The translations under genes were made by a program, and so were the position numbers. Positions 9,858 through 21,128 of a stretch of DNA of 64,000 nt are shown in pieces. The stretch is from Rehmannia glutinosa (Eukaryota; Streptophyta; Magnoliopsida; Lamiales; Orobanchaceae), in assembly GCA_016081115.2 (NCBI GenBank), contig CM071924.1, positions 94,998,616 to 95,062,615 of the forward strand. The letters run 5' to 3'. Each line of letters starts with the position of its first letter. The stretch's first letter is position 1. A model generated the notes under the pieces. That model ran no database searches. It was not told the origin of the DNA and was given only the letters and a program-made list of their open reading frames with translations.

Positions 9858-12800
9858 ATGGATGCAATGCTCATGCTGCCGTGCAAGAGCCTCTTCCACC
9901 GCACCACCACACAACGAATCAATCGGAGAGTTACCATGCTAAATCCTAGACGCTCTCCCGCCATTTTATCAGTTCTCTCAAGCAACAATTTAGAAACATC
10001 ACCGTCTCACAAATTCAAAACCGTCTACAACGACAACTGGCTTGAGACTATCGTCATTAACTATTTCTCCGACACCTTTCAAACTATATCAGGTTCTTTG
10101 TTACTTAGACACACATATGCATGTACATATTAAAATATTTTGTAAATAATTAAGTATATTATATATAAACGTGTATGATACAAAATATTGTCAACATTAT
10201 ATTTTACCGTGAGACAGTGATACAGTGATACTTTTAGTTTAAAAAGTGGTACTTTTAGTGTAAAAAGTGATATTTGTCTAAATATATTTAAATTAGTGTA
10301 TTTAGACAAAGTATCACTTTTTAAACTAAAAATATCACCGTCTCACGGTTTCACACCGTCTTACAAGAGACGTGCTATTCTTTTTAACTATTTTAGAGTC
10401 CGTCGGATTTTTGTTCAGTTGTTCGTAAAAAAAAATATTTTTTTGCCATTTTTTGAGTTCAATTTTTCACTTTGACCTTTTTTCATTTATCGGGACTTTG
10501 TACATTTCTCGTTACCGAGACTTATTTCTCCATGCCAAGAATCATATCTCAGTACCAAAAAATGTACCGTATCGATTTTTTTGAAAAATGACCAATTGGT
10601 AACTCACCGAACAATATATTTTTATGGTAATGACAGTCAGTTTTTAGTCTTAATGACTAAAAAATATATTTTTGAAAACAATGCTATTTTTCATTTTCAA
10701 AAAAACTAAATGGTCAATTTGGCATATTTCGTAAGGTTTATGCTTTCACACAAAATATAAACACGACTTTTTGTATGCATGTTTTGATGATTTATAGGGG
10801 TGAAAAGCAACAAGAGTGGGTACGATGGCCTGGTGGAGACAATGCAAATGATGTATAGTCAATTCACTCCAAGCCAACAAAGACAACTTCATCTTGAAAC
10901 TGTTTTTAAAGCCGTTCCTAATGAATTACGTGACTTGGCAAGTTTCTCCTTAATTAATTACCATCTTAATTTTTCAGTTTTTCAAATTTTCTCATAACTC
11001 TTAGTACTATTACAAGGCTTTCCTGAACTGAATGTTATTGCTTAAGATTGAAAACAGTTTAATATAATTAACACATGCTTTAATGGGTTTTTATGTCTTA
11101 ATTGCAATTTTGTTTTGGTAACTCTTAGGGTTGACAATCTTAGTCTGAAATTTCTTGATGTGACAATTTCAGTACTTCAATTTTAGTTATGTAACTTAAT
11201 TTAATGGTCATATATATTTTGAGTATTTTGACTAAAGGACAAAGATCTTGTTGTGGGAACAAATAAAATATTAGGATCTTTTTGGACCAAAATTGCACAG
11301 ATTCAAAATTCTACGGGATCATAATTGCTACCTAAAATATTTGCAGTACCAAAATTCCTAGCCCCTAGCTATAGTTTTTCTTTTTTTTTTTTGAGTTAGC
11401 CCCTAGCTATAGTTACACAATTGATATCTTGTATTTCATCTAGTATTTCATTTACGAGACAAAGTTTACAATTAATCTACTTTTTATCCTTACTTTTGCT
11501 TAATTGATTATTTTATAACTATTTGATTTAACTAATTATATTCGTAAACTGAAAATAATTGGCAATTAAAAAAAATTAATTAGCATATGGATTTCTTTGT
11601 TATCAGAATAGGGTAATGTTTCCACCATCAAAATTTTCAAGAGAATTTATGGCCGCTTTCATAACACATACCATGACTTGGTTGGTCGGGCCCATGGAGG
11701 TATGTTAATTTGAGAATCCTTCTAATTAAGTAATAATTAATCATCGAAATGAAATATTATAGGTAAATTATTGTTGTTGTGAAAGTAATATTATATATTA
11801 ATTTGCTTATCTTCCTTCTTGTAAGGTGAAAGAGTCAGAGTTCGAAGGAAAACTTGAGAAAAATGTCGTGCATATAAAAAAATGCAGGTATATCTTTTGC
11901 ATCATCTATTTCAACCAACTTTCTCTATGAGAATATATATGATATTGTTTGCAAATACTCTTGCTCTTAGAAAACGTGATTTATGGTAGCAAAAGCGAAA
12001 ATAGTTGAAATTAGAAAGTGACAGTGTTTGTAACATAGAACCTAAAATTTAAACGAGTTAAAAGAAATCTAGTGTTTGGTGAATAACCAAAAAAACACCA
12101 TAGTATTATTTGTGTAATTTTATTAAATTGGAGCTCATTTTTTTGTATTTTAGCTTGTTGTGATGACATGAATTTTTAATTCTAAGTTGTATTTTATTTG
12201 GTCGTTTAAACAATTACTTAGTTAATTGTGCTAATTTTACATAGATATACAATCTAAACTTTAATTTTGATTGTTATTTAGTTTTTAGATTATAATAATC
12301 CGTATAGATAAAAAAATTTATCTTCCATTTTTCAGAGTACTTTACCATTTTAGATTATATGTATAGATTGTTTATAATGTATAGATAGAAACTTTAATTT
12401 ACGGAAAAAAATATTGTTAGATAGAATCCCTGATTTTTGTATTATTTACTATATTTTAGATTATATATATAAAATATATAAAATATGAAAATATATATAA
12501 CATAGGTTGCCAGATGAATAAATGTGAAGCCTGCCATGTCTAATTGAGATAATAAGAAGTTGACACATGTCTGAAAATAATGATGTGATGACATGTATCG
12601 TATTTATTTTTTCATTTAGTGTATATGGTTAATTAAGCTGTACATAAAAGTATTTTCTTTGTGTAAAAGTCAAACCAAAAGCACTAAAACACACATACCC
12701 ATGTTTTTCGATTCTAATTAGATTATGCAGAATTAGCGAAGCAAAGATTAATATTTTTAATTTAGCCACACAATATAATCATCTTAAAGTGTTTGCAAAC

Positions 12801-14447
12801 ACTCACTCAGATTGAGTAGTAATTAATCTTTGCTGCCATAAGCAAACGATTCTTACTAACTTTTTTTTCAATATATTGGGTTAATTTTGAAAACTACCCT
12901 CGTGGAGGTTTACTCTTAGTATAATGACCTAGTTATCTTTCAAAATTATAAATACTTTCTTGACAATTGATTCTCTTTTATATATTGCATCCCTCAAGAG
13001 GGGGTATTGACTATTTGTTAGATAAAACGGTGTTTGTAATTTTGATATATAACCGATTTTTTTTTTTTTGTAATTAGGCAAATTATGTAATCTTTTTCCC
13101 ATTTTAATTTTTCCAGGTTTTTGGAGGCGACAAACTGTGTTGGAATTTGCACTAATCTATGCAAGATGCCATCTCAAATATTCGTCAAGGAATTTACTGG
13201 AACGCCAATGAACATGGTCCCCAGTAAACAATTTTAATCAAATAACCCAAATTAAACAATCATGTTTTACTAATTAACTTTTATCTAAAGCTAATTTAAT
13301 TCAATCATTTATTACATATATTTATGTCATGGTTAGAAACTTCTCTGTGGATAGCAATACAGGATACCTATCGGATATGATACTTTATCCGATACTTTTG
13401 ATACTCCATATATACATATCTATACGTAGGCATAAAGTGTCTAATTGACAAAAAAAATGGTCTAGACATCACAATATGAAATAAACAACCCCACATTTAT
13501 ATCAATTCTTATAAATCTTTATATAAAAAGAGATTGTATATATCTATTGCTGATATTTTTAACATGTATTTTGTGTGTCTATATGAGTTGTTACACTCAT
13601 ATTTGAGTATTTATGAAATTTTAGTTTTTATATGCTTGGGAATATTGATTTTTTTATTGTACTTAATACATCTATATTTTTAATAACATAAAAATATGTT
13701 AGTTTATATGTATATATTATACTGTACTGTATCCTTAAAATTTATAAAAGGAAAGTTAATTTTCTTTGTGTATGAATGAAAATTTAATTTAATATTTCAT
13801 CTTATACTCCTATCAACTATGTGAATGCCATGTATAAAAATGATATTATCATTTATACGTGACATATATTAATACCAGTAAAATAGAAGATAAACACTAA
13901 AATGAAATCTTAATAGGAAAATTTGGGAATATAATAAAACTAATCTAAGGTTGTCCCCTTTGATTAATATATACTACTATTCTAGCCTATGAAGCACTGA
14001 TATGGGTACGAGACACGAATACTATACGATATGGGTATAAAGTACGTCATGTTTTGAAATTTAAGGATACAAGTATGGTATAATACATACATATAAACTA
14101 ACATATATTTATATTATGGAAAATGCGTGAACCACATTGAATGACACAAAGTTTCTATTATGAAAATTGTGCAAATTAAGTTACATTTTAATTTTGCAGA
14201 TTTTGATGACATGAGCTGTGAATATATATTTGGCGAGGAGCCTCCACCAGAATCCTCAGATCCAGCTTTCACCCAACCATGCTATAAATTATGTAAGAGT
14301 TTTTTTTTTAATTTTTTTATCGCCATGTATACTTGATTAAATACGTGCAGGGCCATAGAATAATGTTGATACAATTACTCATTCTTTGCATATATTTTTG
14401 CAGGCAAGTCCACTAAAAAGCACCAGAGGATCTGTATTGACAGTTAA
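9858..14447 (+). CDS. D27-like: DWARF27 (D27)-type beta-carotene isomerase family protein, 7 exons
   Basis: Exons: 9858-10092, 10798-10937, 11607-11699, 11826-11887, 13117-13223, 14200-14292, 14404-14447. They total 774 nt, giving 257 aa plus TAA, and every splice phase closes. The first 50 or so residues are basic and Ser/Thr-rich, consistent with a plastid transit peptide. The rest follows the D27 family domain (DUF4033) in order: YNDNWLETIVINYFSDTFQ; KSGYDGLVETMQMMYSQF; PPSKFSREFMAAF and WLVGPME; KNVVHIKKCRFLE; NCVGICTNLCKMPSQIF; FDDMSCEYIFGEEPP; QPCYKLCK. The Cys residues typical of this iron-containing family are kept. Family members isomerise all-trans-beta-carotene to the 9-cis form in plastids, the first step towards strigolactones; D27-LIKE paralogues have related activity. 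Which paralogue this is was not determined. The start at 9858 (CATCATGGA) is preferred over the in-frame ATG at 9789 because of the TATA position. Introns are GT-AG except intron 2, which appears to be GC-AG. An AATAAA lies at 14535-14540, 88 bp after the stop. Confidence 0.92.
10206..10349. repeat. Foldback MITE in intron 1 of the D27-like gene
   Basis: ACCGTGAGACAGTGATAC at the left pairs with ATCACCGTCTCACGGT at the right. Inner arms TTTTAGTTTAAAAAGTG and CACTTTTTAAACTAAAA also match. About 144 bp with no coding capacity. The words 'gtgatactttta' recall the tandem array at 50030-50643. Confidence 0.75.
12878..13093. repeat. Foldback MITE, 'TAATTACAAAAA' family, copy 3, in intron 4 of the D27-like gene
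   Basis: It begins GGGTTAATTTTGAAAACTAC and ends TTTTTTTTTGTAATTAGGC, a diverged member of the family seen at 4085, 8895 and 40676. It ends about 25 bp upstream of the exon-5 acceptor. Confidence 0.65.
13690..14117. repeat. Inverted-repeat remnant in intron 5 of the D27-like gene
   Basis: The left arm (ATATGTTAGTTTATATGTAT and GTATCCTTAAAATTT) is inverted at the right (AAATTTAAGGATACAAG and ATACATATAAACTAACATAT). The intervening 310 bp is AT-rich. It is an old non-autonomous element or foldback repeat. Confidence 0.6.
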
Positions 14448-14786
14448 GAGTACCAAACAAGTTCATATGATGATATCATGAAAAATCGAGCTGGGAAAAT
14501 AATTAGATGATACAAAAATGTAAAAAATAAATTAAATAAAGGCAATAAAAAATTGGCAAGATAGCTCAAAGTCCATTGTGCTACAATACAGTGGATGGAC
14601 TTTAGCAACATTACAATAGAGTGGTTGAACTTTATTAAAATTATTACACCAAATACATATGGGTGTTCGGTATTCACATGTGTAGTGGTTGTAAACTTTG
14701 TTATAAATATATTGCAATGAAATGAAGAAGAATAGAAGATACACGACTTTTAGGCAAAATTAGTTCTAATCTCTTTTGCAAATTTG
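14448..14786. other. 3' flank of the D27-like gene
   Basis: This holds the probable 3' UTR with AATAAA at 14535-14540. The first ~140 bp are duplicated downstream of the pseudogene exon at about 2355-2529. No further gene is seen. Confidence 0.6.

Positions 14787-14839
<53 letters not shown>
14787..14839. repeat. (CT)n(AT)n compound microsatellite
   Basis: About 20 bp of CT followed by about 33 bp of AT. Confidence 0.95.
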
Positions 14840-14840
<1 letters not shown>

Positions 14841-14859
14841 AATTACAATTTCACTATTT

Positions 14860-15240
14860 GCACAATTATAAATACACGATTTTGATATTATTTATAACAC
14901 GTTATCAGCACGAGTCTCTCGCCAATTTTTCAATACTTTTGGTAAGTACGAAAGTTTTATTCATTTCTTAATTTGAAATATCCTTATTGCTAACCTCGCA
15001 AAACTTGATTTTGTTGCTCTTGATAATATTGCTTGAAAACAATTATATGTCATGAGCTTTAAATGCTAAAATCCATCTAGATTCTAAAGGTTTGGGTGAT
15101 ACTATTAAAGAAGGAAAAAGTGCATCTTCACAAGACAAAGTTAAGGCTATGATTTTTCTTTGTCACCATCTGGATGAAAATTTAAAAATTGAATACTTCA
15201 CAGTAAATGATCCATACCTTTTGAAATTGTCCAGATCAAT
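14860..15240 (+). pseudogene. Ty1/copia retrotransposon fragment: LTR edge, PBS-like site and gag start
   Basis: TATAACACGTTATCAGCACG at about 14893-14912 is a primer-site region found in many plant copia elements. It is followed by a decayed gag: residues readable across frames include LDFVALD and SKGLGDTIKEGKSASSQDK, then VKAMIFLCHHLDENLK near 15140-15190. Several stops and frameshifts are present. The element breaks off near 15240; no protease, integrase or RT follows. Confidence 0.75.
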
Positions 15241-15410
15241 TTTTTCGTAGATGTGTACCCGACAATGAGATAGGTAGCATTGGTCAAATTTTGTCATTTT
15301 GAAGTATGTGGCGGTCACTTTTCAGTAAAGAAAATCAGTGCAAAGATCTTGCAGTGTAGATTTTATTGGACAAATCTTTCCAAAGATTCTTTATACTTTT
15401 TGCAAAAGTT

Positions 15411-15868
15411 GTTAAAGTACTCCATTACATAATTTGTAATGAATATTCTTGATTGTTATGTTATCATGTAACTCGCGTTGTAAAGAAAAAATAAAGAAAA
15501 AAAAGAAGAAAGAAAAAAAGAAAAAAAAAATAAAAAAGAGAAAAAAATATAAGTTATTATCATTTTGTTTGCAATTCTAAACCAATTAAATTTCGAGACA
15601 TAATTTGGTATAAAAAAAATTGGCGTTACAAATTTCTAACTATCTATCTTATGCTCAATTTTGGTTTGAATGCTTGTCCTAAATCATATTGGTCATTTTC
15701 TTTAGAGTTTTGACTTTTTTCCAACTCCAAGAGTGAACACCTCGCTAATTTAAATGACAAACATTAACCCATGAGGATATGGAGTTTAGACTTTTTCATG
15801 ATCAAGTTTGAAGTTTATGTATCTTGATTTGCGGAATGAAAAGGTAGTTTTGTGCACATAATTTTAAC
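15411..15868. repeat. Left arm of a large inverted repeat
   Basis: This segment is found in reverse complement at 17416-17897, diverged but continuous. Shared words include TTACATAATTTGTAATG, TGATAACATAACAAT (inverted), CAAACATTAACCC and GATCAAGTTTGAAGTTTATG. A homopurine run (15485-15550) is mirrored by a homopyrimidine run in the other arm. Confidence 0.75.
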
Positions 15869-17415
15869 TAAATGGAACCAAGTATTTGTTGTGTCAATAG
15901 ATATACATAAATCAAGAAAACACCACCAAACAAGAAGGGTATAATCTAAAGAATAAATAGATAATACAAAATAATAAAATTTAATGTGAATCTACAATCA
16001 ATTTTTTTCCTTCATCTTTCACCACATTTCCTCAACAAAATAAATTTACAAAGACATGAAGAAAGTAAAGAAAACAAAAGATTGAAGAAAAACTAAAAAA
16101 ACAAATATTTTATAAAATACTAGAAAGCTTACTATAGTTAAGGAAAAACAACAAAGAAAAATTCTTTAGAACATCGAACTCTAACTTTATCCGCACAAAC
16201 TTGTTCTTGGCTAATTCTAATGTCCTCTATTTATAGCCAACACAATATCAATTTGTAATTATTTTATTTTTTATTTTTATTACAAGAAAATCTGAATTTC
16301 AACACCAAATCTGCTACCTTCTTTGACTGACCATTTTGTCCAAGGTTTTAGCTGAATTTGCCAATTTTCTTCCACAAATAAATTGCCACATGTGTTATCT
16401 TCATTTTTCAATAGATTTTATTAAATCCAACCACCATGAACTAAGATATGCTTGAATAATTGAGATGTGGTTGGCCTGCGGGATTGATCACTGCAGCAAC
16501 TTGTGTGATTTTTCAAAATTCACCAACTCCGAATCTGACTTTGTGGGATTGAGAGTTTTCGCAAATAGTCAAGATATTCTAGCGCTTCATCGGGCTCTTT
16601 GTCACATGGTTAGCTTCATTTTCCAACTGGTTTCATTGAATTCCAGCCACCATGGACCAAGATATGGTTGAATAATTTAGTTGTGGTTGGCCTGTGAGAT
16701 TGATCACCAACTTGTGTGATTTTTTCTAAATTCACCAACTCGAATCGACTTTGTGTTAAGCAATATTGTAGCCCTATGAGTTATGAATACTCAGTTAAAA
16801 TATCAGCTCCAATAGACTTGTGGTTTCCGAGTTATGCCCAACATACCAAACTTGGCCAAGTTTGGAAACTAAATGAGCAACCCTTCAAGCTTCAAGTTGT
16901 GATGAATTTTTGATCCAAGAAAATATCATTCCAGACTTTGATTTTGATTTCAATGTCTATGAAAACTTGTAAATGAATGGATTGTGAATCCATATCTTTA
17001 ATAACCATCCCAAAATCATGTCGAAATTGAAAGTTATGCGCGTGATCTGAACCTGCACTAAAAATACTTCCTAATACATTTTTATGTTGATTTCTTATTT
17101 TATTCCTAACATATATTAATACTATAAGTTTATATTAGTAATACTATTAACAAGGTAAAATAATAATATAAACAAAAATAATCATATATTTTTAACGTTC
17201 ATCACATCCCCCAACCAGCTTATTACTAGTCCCTAGTAATAAAAGCATACAAAATACAAAAGAAATTTGATGAATATGACACGTTGATCATTATTTTTAA
17301 AGAAACTTGTGAAATAGTCTAACAATCAAAAAGCTTTTTGTCAGTCATCATAGATGCTATCAAGAATAAATATAATAACTTTTTTATATAATTTTTTTAG
17401 AGAAGAAATATCATG
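15869..17415. repeat. Loop of the large inverted repeat, with an internal direct repeat
   Basis: AT-rich non-coding DNA between the two arms. A segment of about 140 bp occurs twice in direct orientation (about 16403-16544 and 16613-16757). Both copies share TGTGGTTGGCCTG, GATTGATCAC, ACTTGTGTGATTTTT and AATTCACCAACTC. No gene is recognised. Confidence 0.65.
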
Positions 17416-17897
17416 TATAGATGCACAAAACCACCTTTGCATTCCGCAAACCAGGATACATAAACTTCAAACTCGATCATGAAAAGTCTCAACTTCTTAT
17501 CCTCACGGGTTAGTGTTTGTCATTTAAACTGGCGAAGTGTTCACTATTGGAGTTAGAAAACACTCAAAACTCTCAAAAAACTGACCAGTATGATTTAAGA
17601 CAAACATTCAAACCAAAATTGAGCATAAGATACGTAGTTAGATAATTCTGAAACACCTAATTTTTTCATACCAAATTATATCTCGAAATTTGATTGGTTT
17701 AGAATTGCAAACAAAATGATAATAACTTTTTTTTATATCTTTTTTTTTCTACTTTTCATATTTTTTTTTCTTTTTTTCATCATCATCTTTTTTTTTTCTT
17801 TTTTTTTTTGTATTTTTATTTTTTACAACGTGACTTACATGATAACATAACAATGAAGAATACACATCACAAATTATGTAATGGGGTATTTTAATAT
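17416..17897. repeat. Right arm of a large inverted repeat
   Basis: Reverse complement of 15411-15868. The polypyrimidine tract at 17730-17820 corresponds to the polypurine tract in the left arm. Confidence 0.75.
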
Positions 17898-17929
17898 AAA
17901 TTGAAAATGTAGGTGTTAACCAAATCATT

Positions 17930-19330
17930 GCTCCACATGTTAGGTAGAATATTTAAGTAATTTGTTTTGCATGTTTTTGTGTGTGATATTTGTGCGATTT
18001 CTATTTTTGTATGTGTGATTGTGCGTATTTTGTGTCTTTACATTCCATTTTATAGTGTCGTATGTTACATAGGGTATTTTTATCATTTTCGTAGATTTTT
18101 GTAAAAAGAAGTCTTGAAAAAGGGCTAAAACGGGTAAAACAGGCATCACGGACAGACGACGATTGGGACGGACGCACAAGTGCGTGGGCGCGCAAAGTTG
18201 TGTAGCACGCACAAGGGACAACAAAGAAAACTAAACATGCGCGCACTTGCGCGCAGCTTGCATCGTCAACCTTGACGATAATGTGCGCGTCGTGCATGAG
18301 TGCGCGCATGCAAGGGGCCTGGGCATTGCAAAACGCGCATGAGGGAGCACGCACGAAGGCTTGCGCAGACGCGCATGGAGTCCGCGGTCGTGCACCTAAG
18401 GACGTTTTTAGAATTTTATTTGATTTTCTTCTTCTTTTAGGATTTTTCCACTTTGTATATGTTTTAGGCTTATAAATAGCACTTGGGGGATCCATAATTT
18501 CGTACACTTTCATTACTTAGCACTTTTAGACTCTAGTTTTCTCTCTTTTCTCTTGCTTTTCAAAATTGAGATTGCTTGGGTTCTTCCCATTGAAGTTATT
18601 TTTGCGGCTGAATCAAAACGTATTATTTCTTCATCTCTTTTGTCTGATTTCAATTGTTGGGTGATTATTATTATTATTGCATGATAATGTTTATGATTGT
18701 TCTCTGTCTTTCAATTGAAGTTATGATCCCACCCCCAAGCATGAAATAACTTTCTTGTTCTAGGATTAGGATGATTTGATTCAAACAAACAGACATGAGT
18801 ATTGACTAATTAATTTGCTTTCCTAAATAAACTGCTTTACTTGTTGATTAATTGTTTGGCCAACTTTTGATTGTTTTGAGAGAATGATTGAGATCGAGAG
18901 AAGATATTATTCTTGGATTAAATTTATTTCGGGGGTTAAATATGAATCATAGATGTATTATCTAACTTGGCTTAATGAAAATAGCAAATTATGTAGGGAT
19001 ATATCTAATTTGTGAATATGTGAGTTATCAGATCTAGACCTAGTTTTTACCTATTTGTTATATTTGTTAATCGCATGACCAATTAGTTGATATTCTGCTT
19101 CCAAGTTTGATGAGATGATTCCGAAATCCTAAACTTTCATTAATATCGTTTTTCTTTAGTTTATTAAAATAAAAGATCTTGTTAGAGTATTTAGAATTTA
19201 TTTTTTATTATTTGTGTTGCAAAGTAATTATTTACAGGCCAAGTCTTCCGCGAGGGACGACTTTGGTCAACTTGCTACCCTACGATTGATCTCGTGCTCT
19301 TGCGAGCGTCGCTAGATTTATTTTAAGTGT
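17930..19330 (+). mobile_element. LTR-like segment of an unassigned retrotransposon
   Basis: A GC-rich block full of GCGCGC and GCACGC words (18170-18400) precedes a TATAAATA at 18471-18478, then a CT-rich leader and further non-coding sequence. This is the usual arrangement of a plant gypsy LTR with upstream U3 and TATA. Termini and target duplications were not found, so the limits are approximate. The 170-residue minus-strand ORF across 18001-18513 is explained by the GC-rich repeats. Confidence 0.45.
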
Positions 19331-20200
19331 TTAGCGGTCGAACATATTTCAAATCACAACATAACCATTTCAAACGACCAGTTCAAGTTCAGAATGTTTG
19401 TTTTCTCAAACTCACCATTTTATCCCAAAAGATGTGTGAATATTGAAAACAAAATACTTTATCATGATCAAACTTTCAGTTATATTGATCACAACCAATA
19501 TTTTTTTTTGTTTTGAGGGGACACAACCAATATTTTCAAAAAGTTTAGAATATGCACAAAAAGGAATTTCTCTTTTTTTTTGGTTATTTATTTATTTATT
19601 TTTTTTAAAATCACGATAACATCATTACATTCAACAATAAGACTATTTTCATGTTTTGACAGTTCACAATATTTTTAAAATATTCACAACATGCCATATT
19701 TTTAAAAGGGAATTACAACAACATCAACAATAATAGGGATGCGTCTCAAAAGTTAGGTACCACATTTTCAAAAATTGTAATTTTAGCCCAAAAACGATTT
19801 TTTTGTCGTTGAAAGCTTGTTTCAAGTCAGATGGCTATGATACTTGAAATAAAGATTCAAAATACCATAATAAATAAGTCAGAAAATTTTTGAGGCACCT
19901 TGATAGCCCATGTTTCAAAAATTATAGTTTTGGTCCTTTAAATTTTATAATTTTACATTTTGACATCAAACTTAATCCTTATGGTGTTTTCTTGCCCAGA
20001 AGGGGTCCCAATCATTCAAGTCACATCATATATGAAATATACAGAGTATTGAGTCCAATATTTTGAATTTTCAGAGGAGGCCTTCACAGTTTTTTATATT
20101 TATACTTTTGGTTCTATAGTTTTGTATATATTTAATATGATCTATAAATACTTTTGGTTCTATATACAAATTTATATTAAATATTTATAGATCATATTTT
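19331..20200. other. AT-rich intergenic DNA, nothing recognised
   Basis: No coding or RNA gene is seen. A palindrome of about 110 bp just beyond (about 20100-20215) is formed by repeated ATACTTTTGGTTCTATA and ATTTATAGATCATAT words. Confidence 0.5.
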
Positions 20201-21013
20201 AATATGCATAGCTTCATAAATCATAAAAACATAAGGATGAGCATTTTATCAACAATTTATGCAAGAAAGAATATCATACTCATCTTTTTATTTCTCAAAT
20301 TTTCATTAAAACATAAATCTCATAAATAATTGTTATAATTCATAAAATATCATATTATCACATGAGCATGCATTTTTATGCACAAGTAGAAAAAATGATG
20401 TATTTTTGTTGAAATATGTTTCACCAAACCTCGTAGTAATTTTCAGGGTTGTGGTTAAATGAAGATCTTCTCAAGAATCCAAGCTATTGGTTCTAATACT
20501 CAAAGTTCATCCCCTAAATGTCACCATATCCATATTTTGGTGTTAAAATTGAGGTCTCAAATCCAAGGAAAATATCTTAAAATAAATGAGTTAATTTTTA
20601 CCTTAATATCTTCAAGTAATCTCCAAAAATGAATTTTTCTCTTCAAGTTTCTAAACCTAAACTTGAACTTGTATAAGTTAGCCGCTAAGTTCCAAAAATT
20701 TCAATCCTTGAGTTAAAAATTAATTCCTCAAGTTGTCAATAGAAAAATACTAAAATAAGGTGATAAATTCGCAATTCTTGTGTACATGTTTTGACGTGTA
20801 GGCTTTGGAATGGGGTTTGTTGGGAGGTTTGTGGTGTGATAAGGAAAAAAAATGAATTTTATTCCCACCTAGAACATTATGGCCAAAATCTGGGGTCTTA
20901 GGGGTGATTATTTTTGTTTTGGGTTAATGTTGAGGTAGTGAGATTAGTAGATATAACTTTAAAATGTTGTAGGCAAGGAACAAAATCAAACTAATACTTT
21001 CCCTATATCCTAT
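20200..21013 (-). mobile_element. Old gypsy LTR, left part (interrupted by the CACTA-type element)
   Basis: It is a diverged relative of the LTRs at 21129-22867 and 28672-30403: CTCGTAGTAATTTTCAGGGTT, CCATATTTTGGTGTTAAAAT, CTTAATATCTTCAAGTAA and TAAAAATTAATTCCTCAAG match in order and orientation. It stops at the CACTA-type insertion. Its continuation is at 33315-33863. The left boundary is uncertain. Confidence 0.75.
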
Positions 21014-21123
21014 GGCCACTACAAGATAAATGACATTAGGTAATACAAATTTTGTAGCACTTTTTACTTAAGATACATATGTAACACGTCTTTGTAAAAC
21101 TTTTTACATTACAATATTTATGT

Positions 21124-21128
21124 AATAC
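21124..21128. repeat. Target site duplication AATAC, left copy
   Basis: AATAC immediately precedes the LTR start TGTCACGCCC and is repeated at 30404-30408. Confidence 0.9.

Noticed and set aside
18001..18513. 170-residue minus-strand ORF rich in Ala, Arg and Cys
   Set aside because: It coincides with a GCGCGC-rich block in an LTR-like segment; the composition explains the lack of stops and no domain is recognised.
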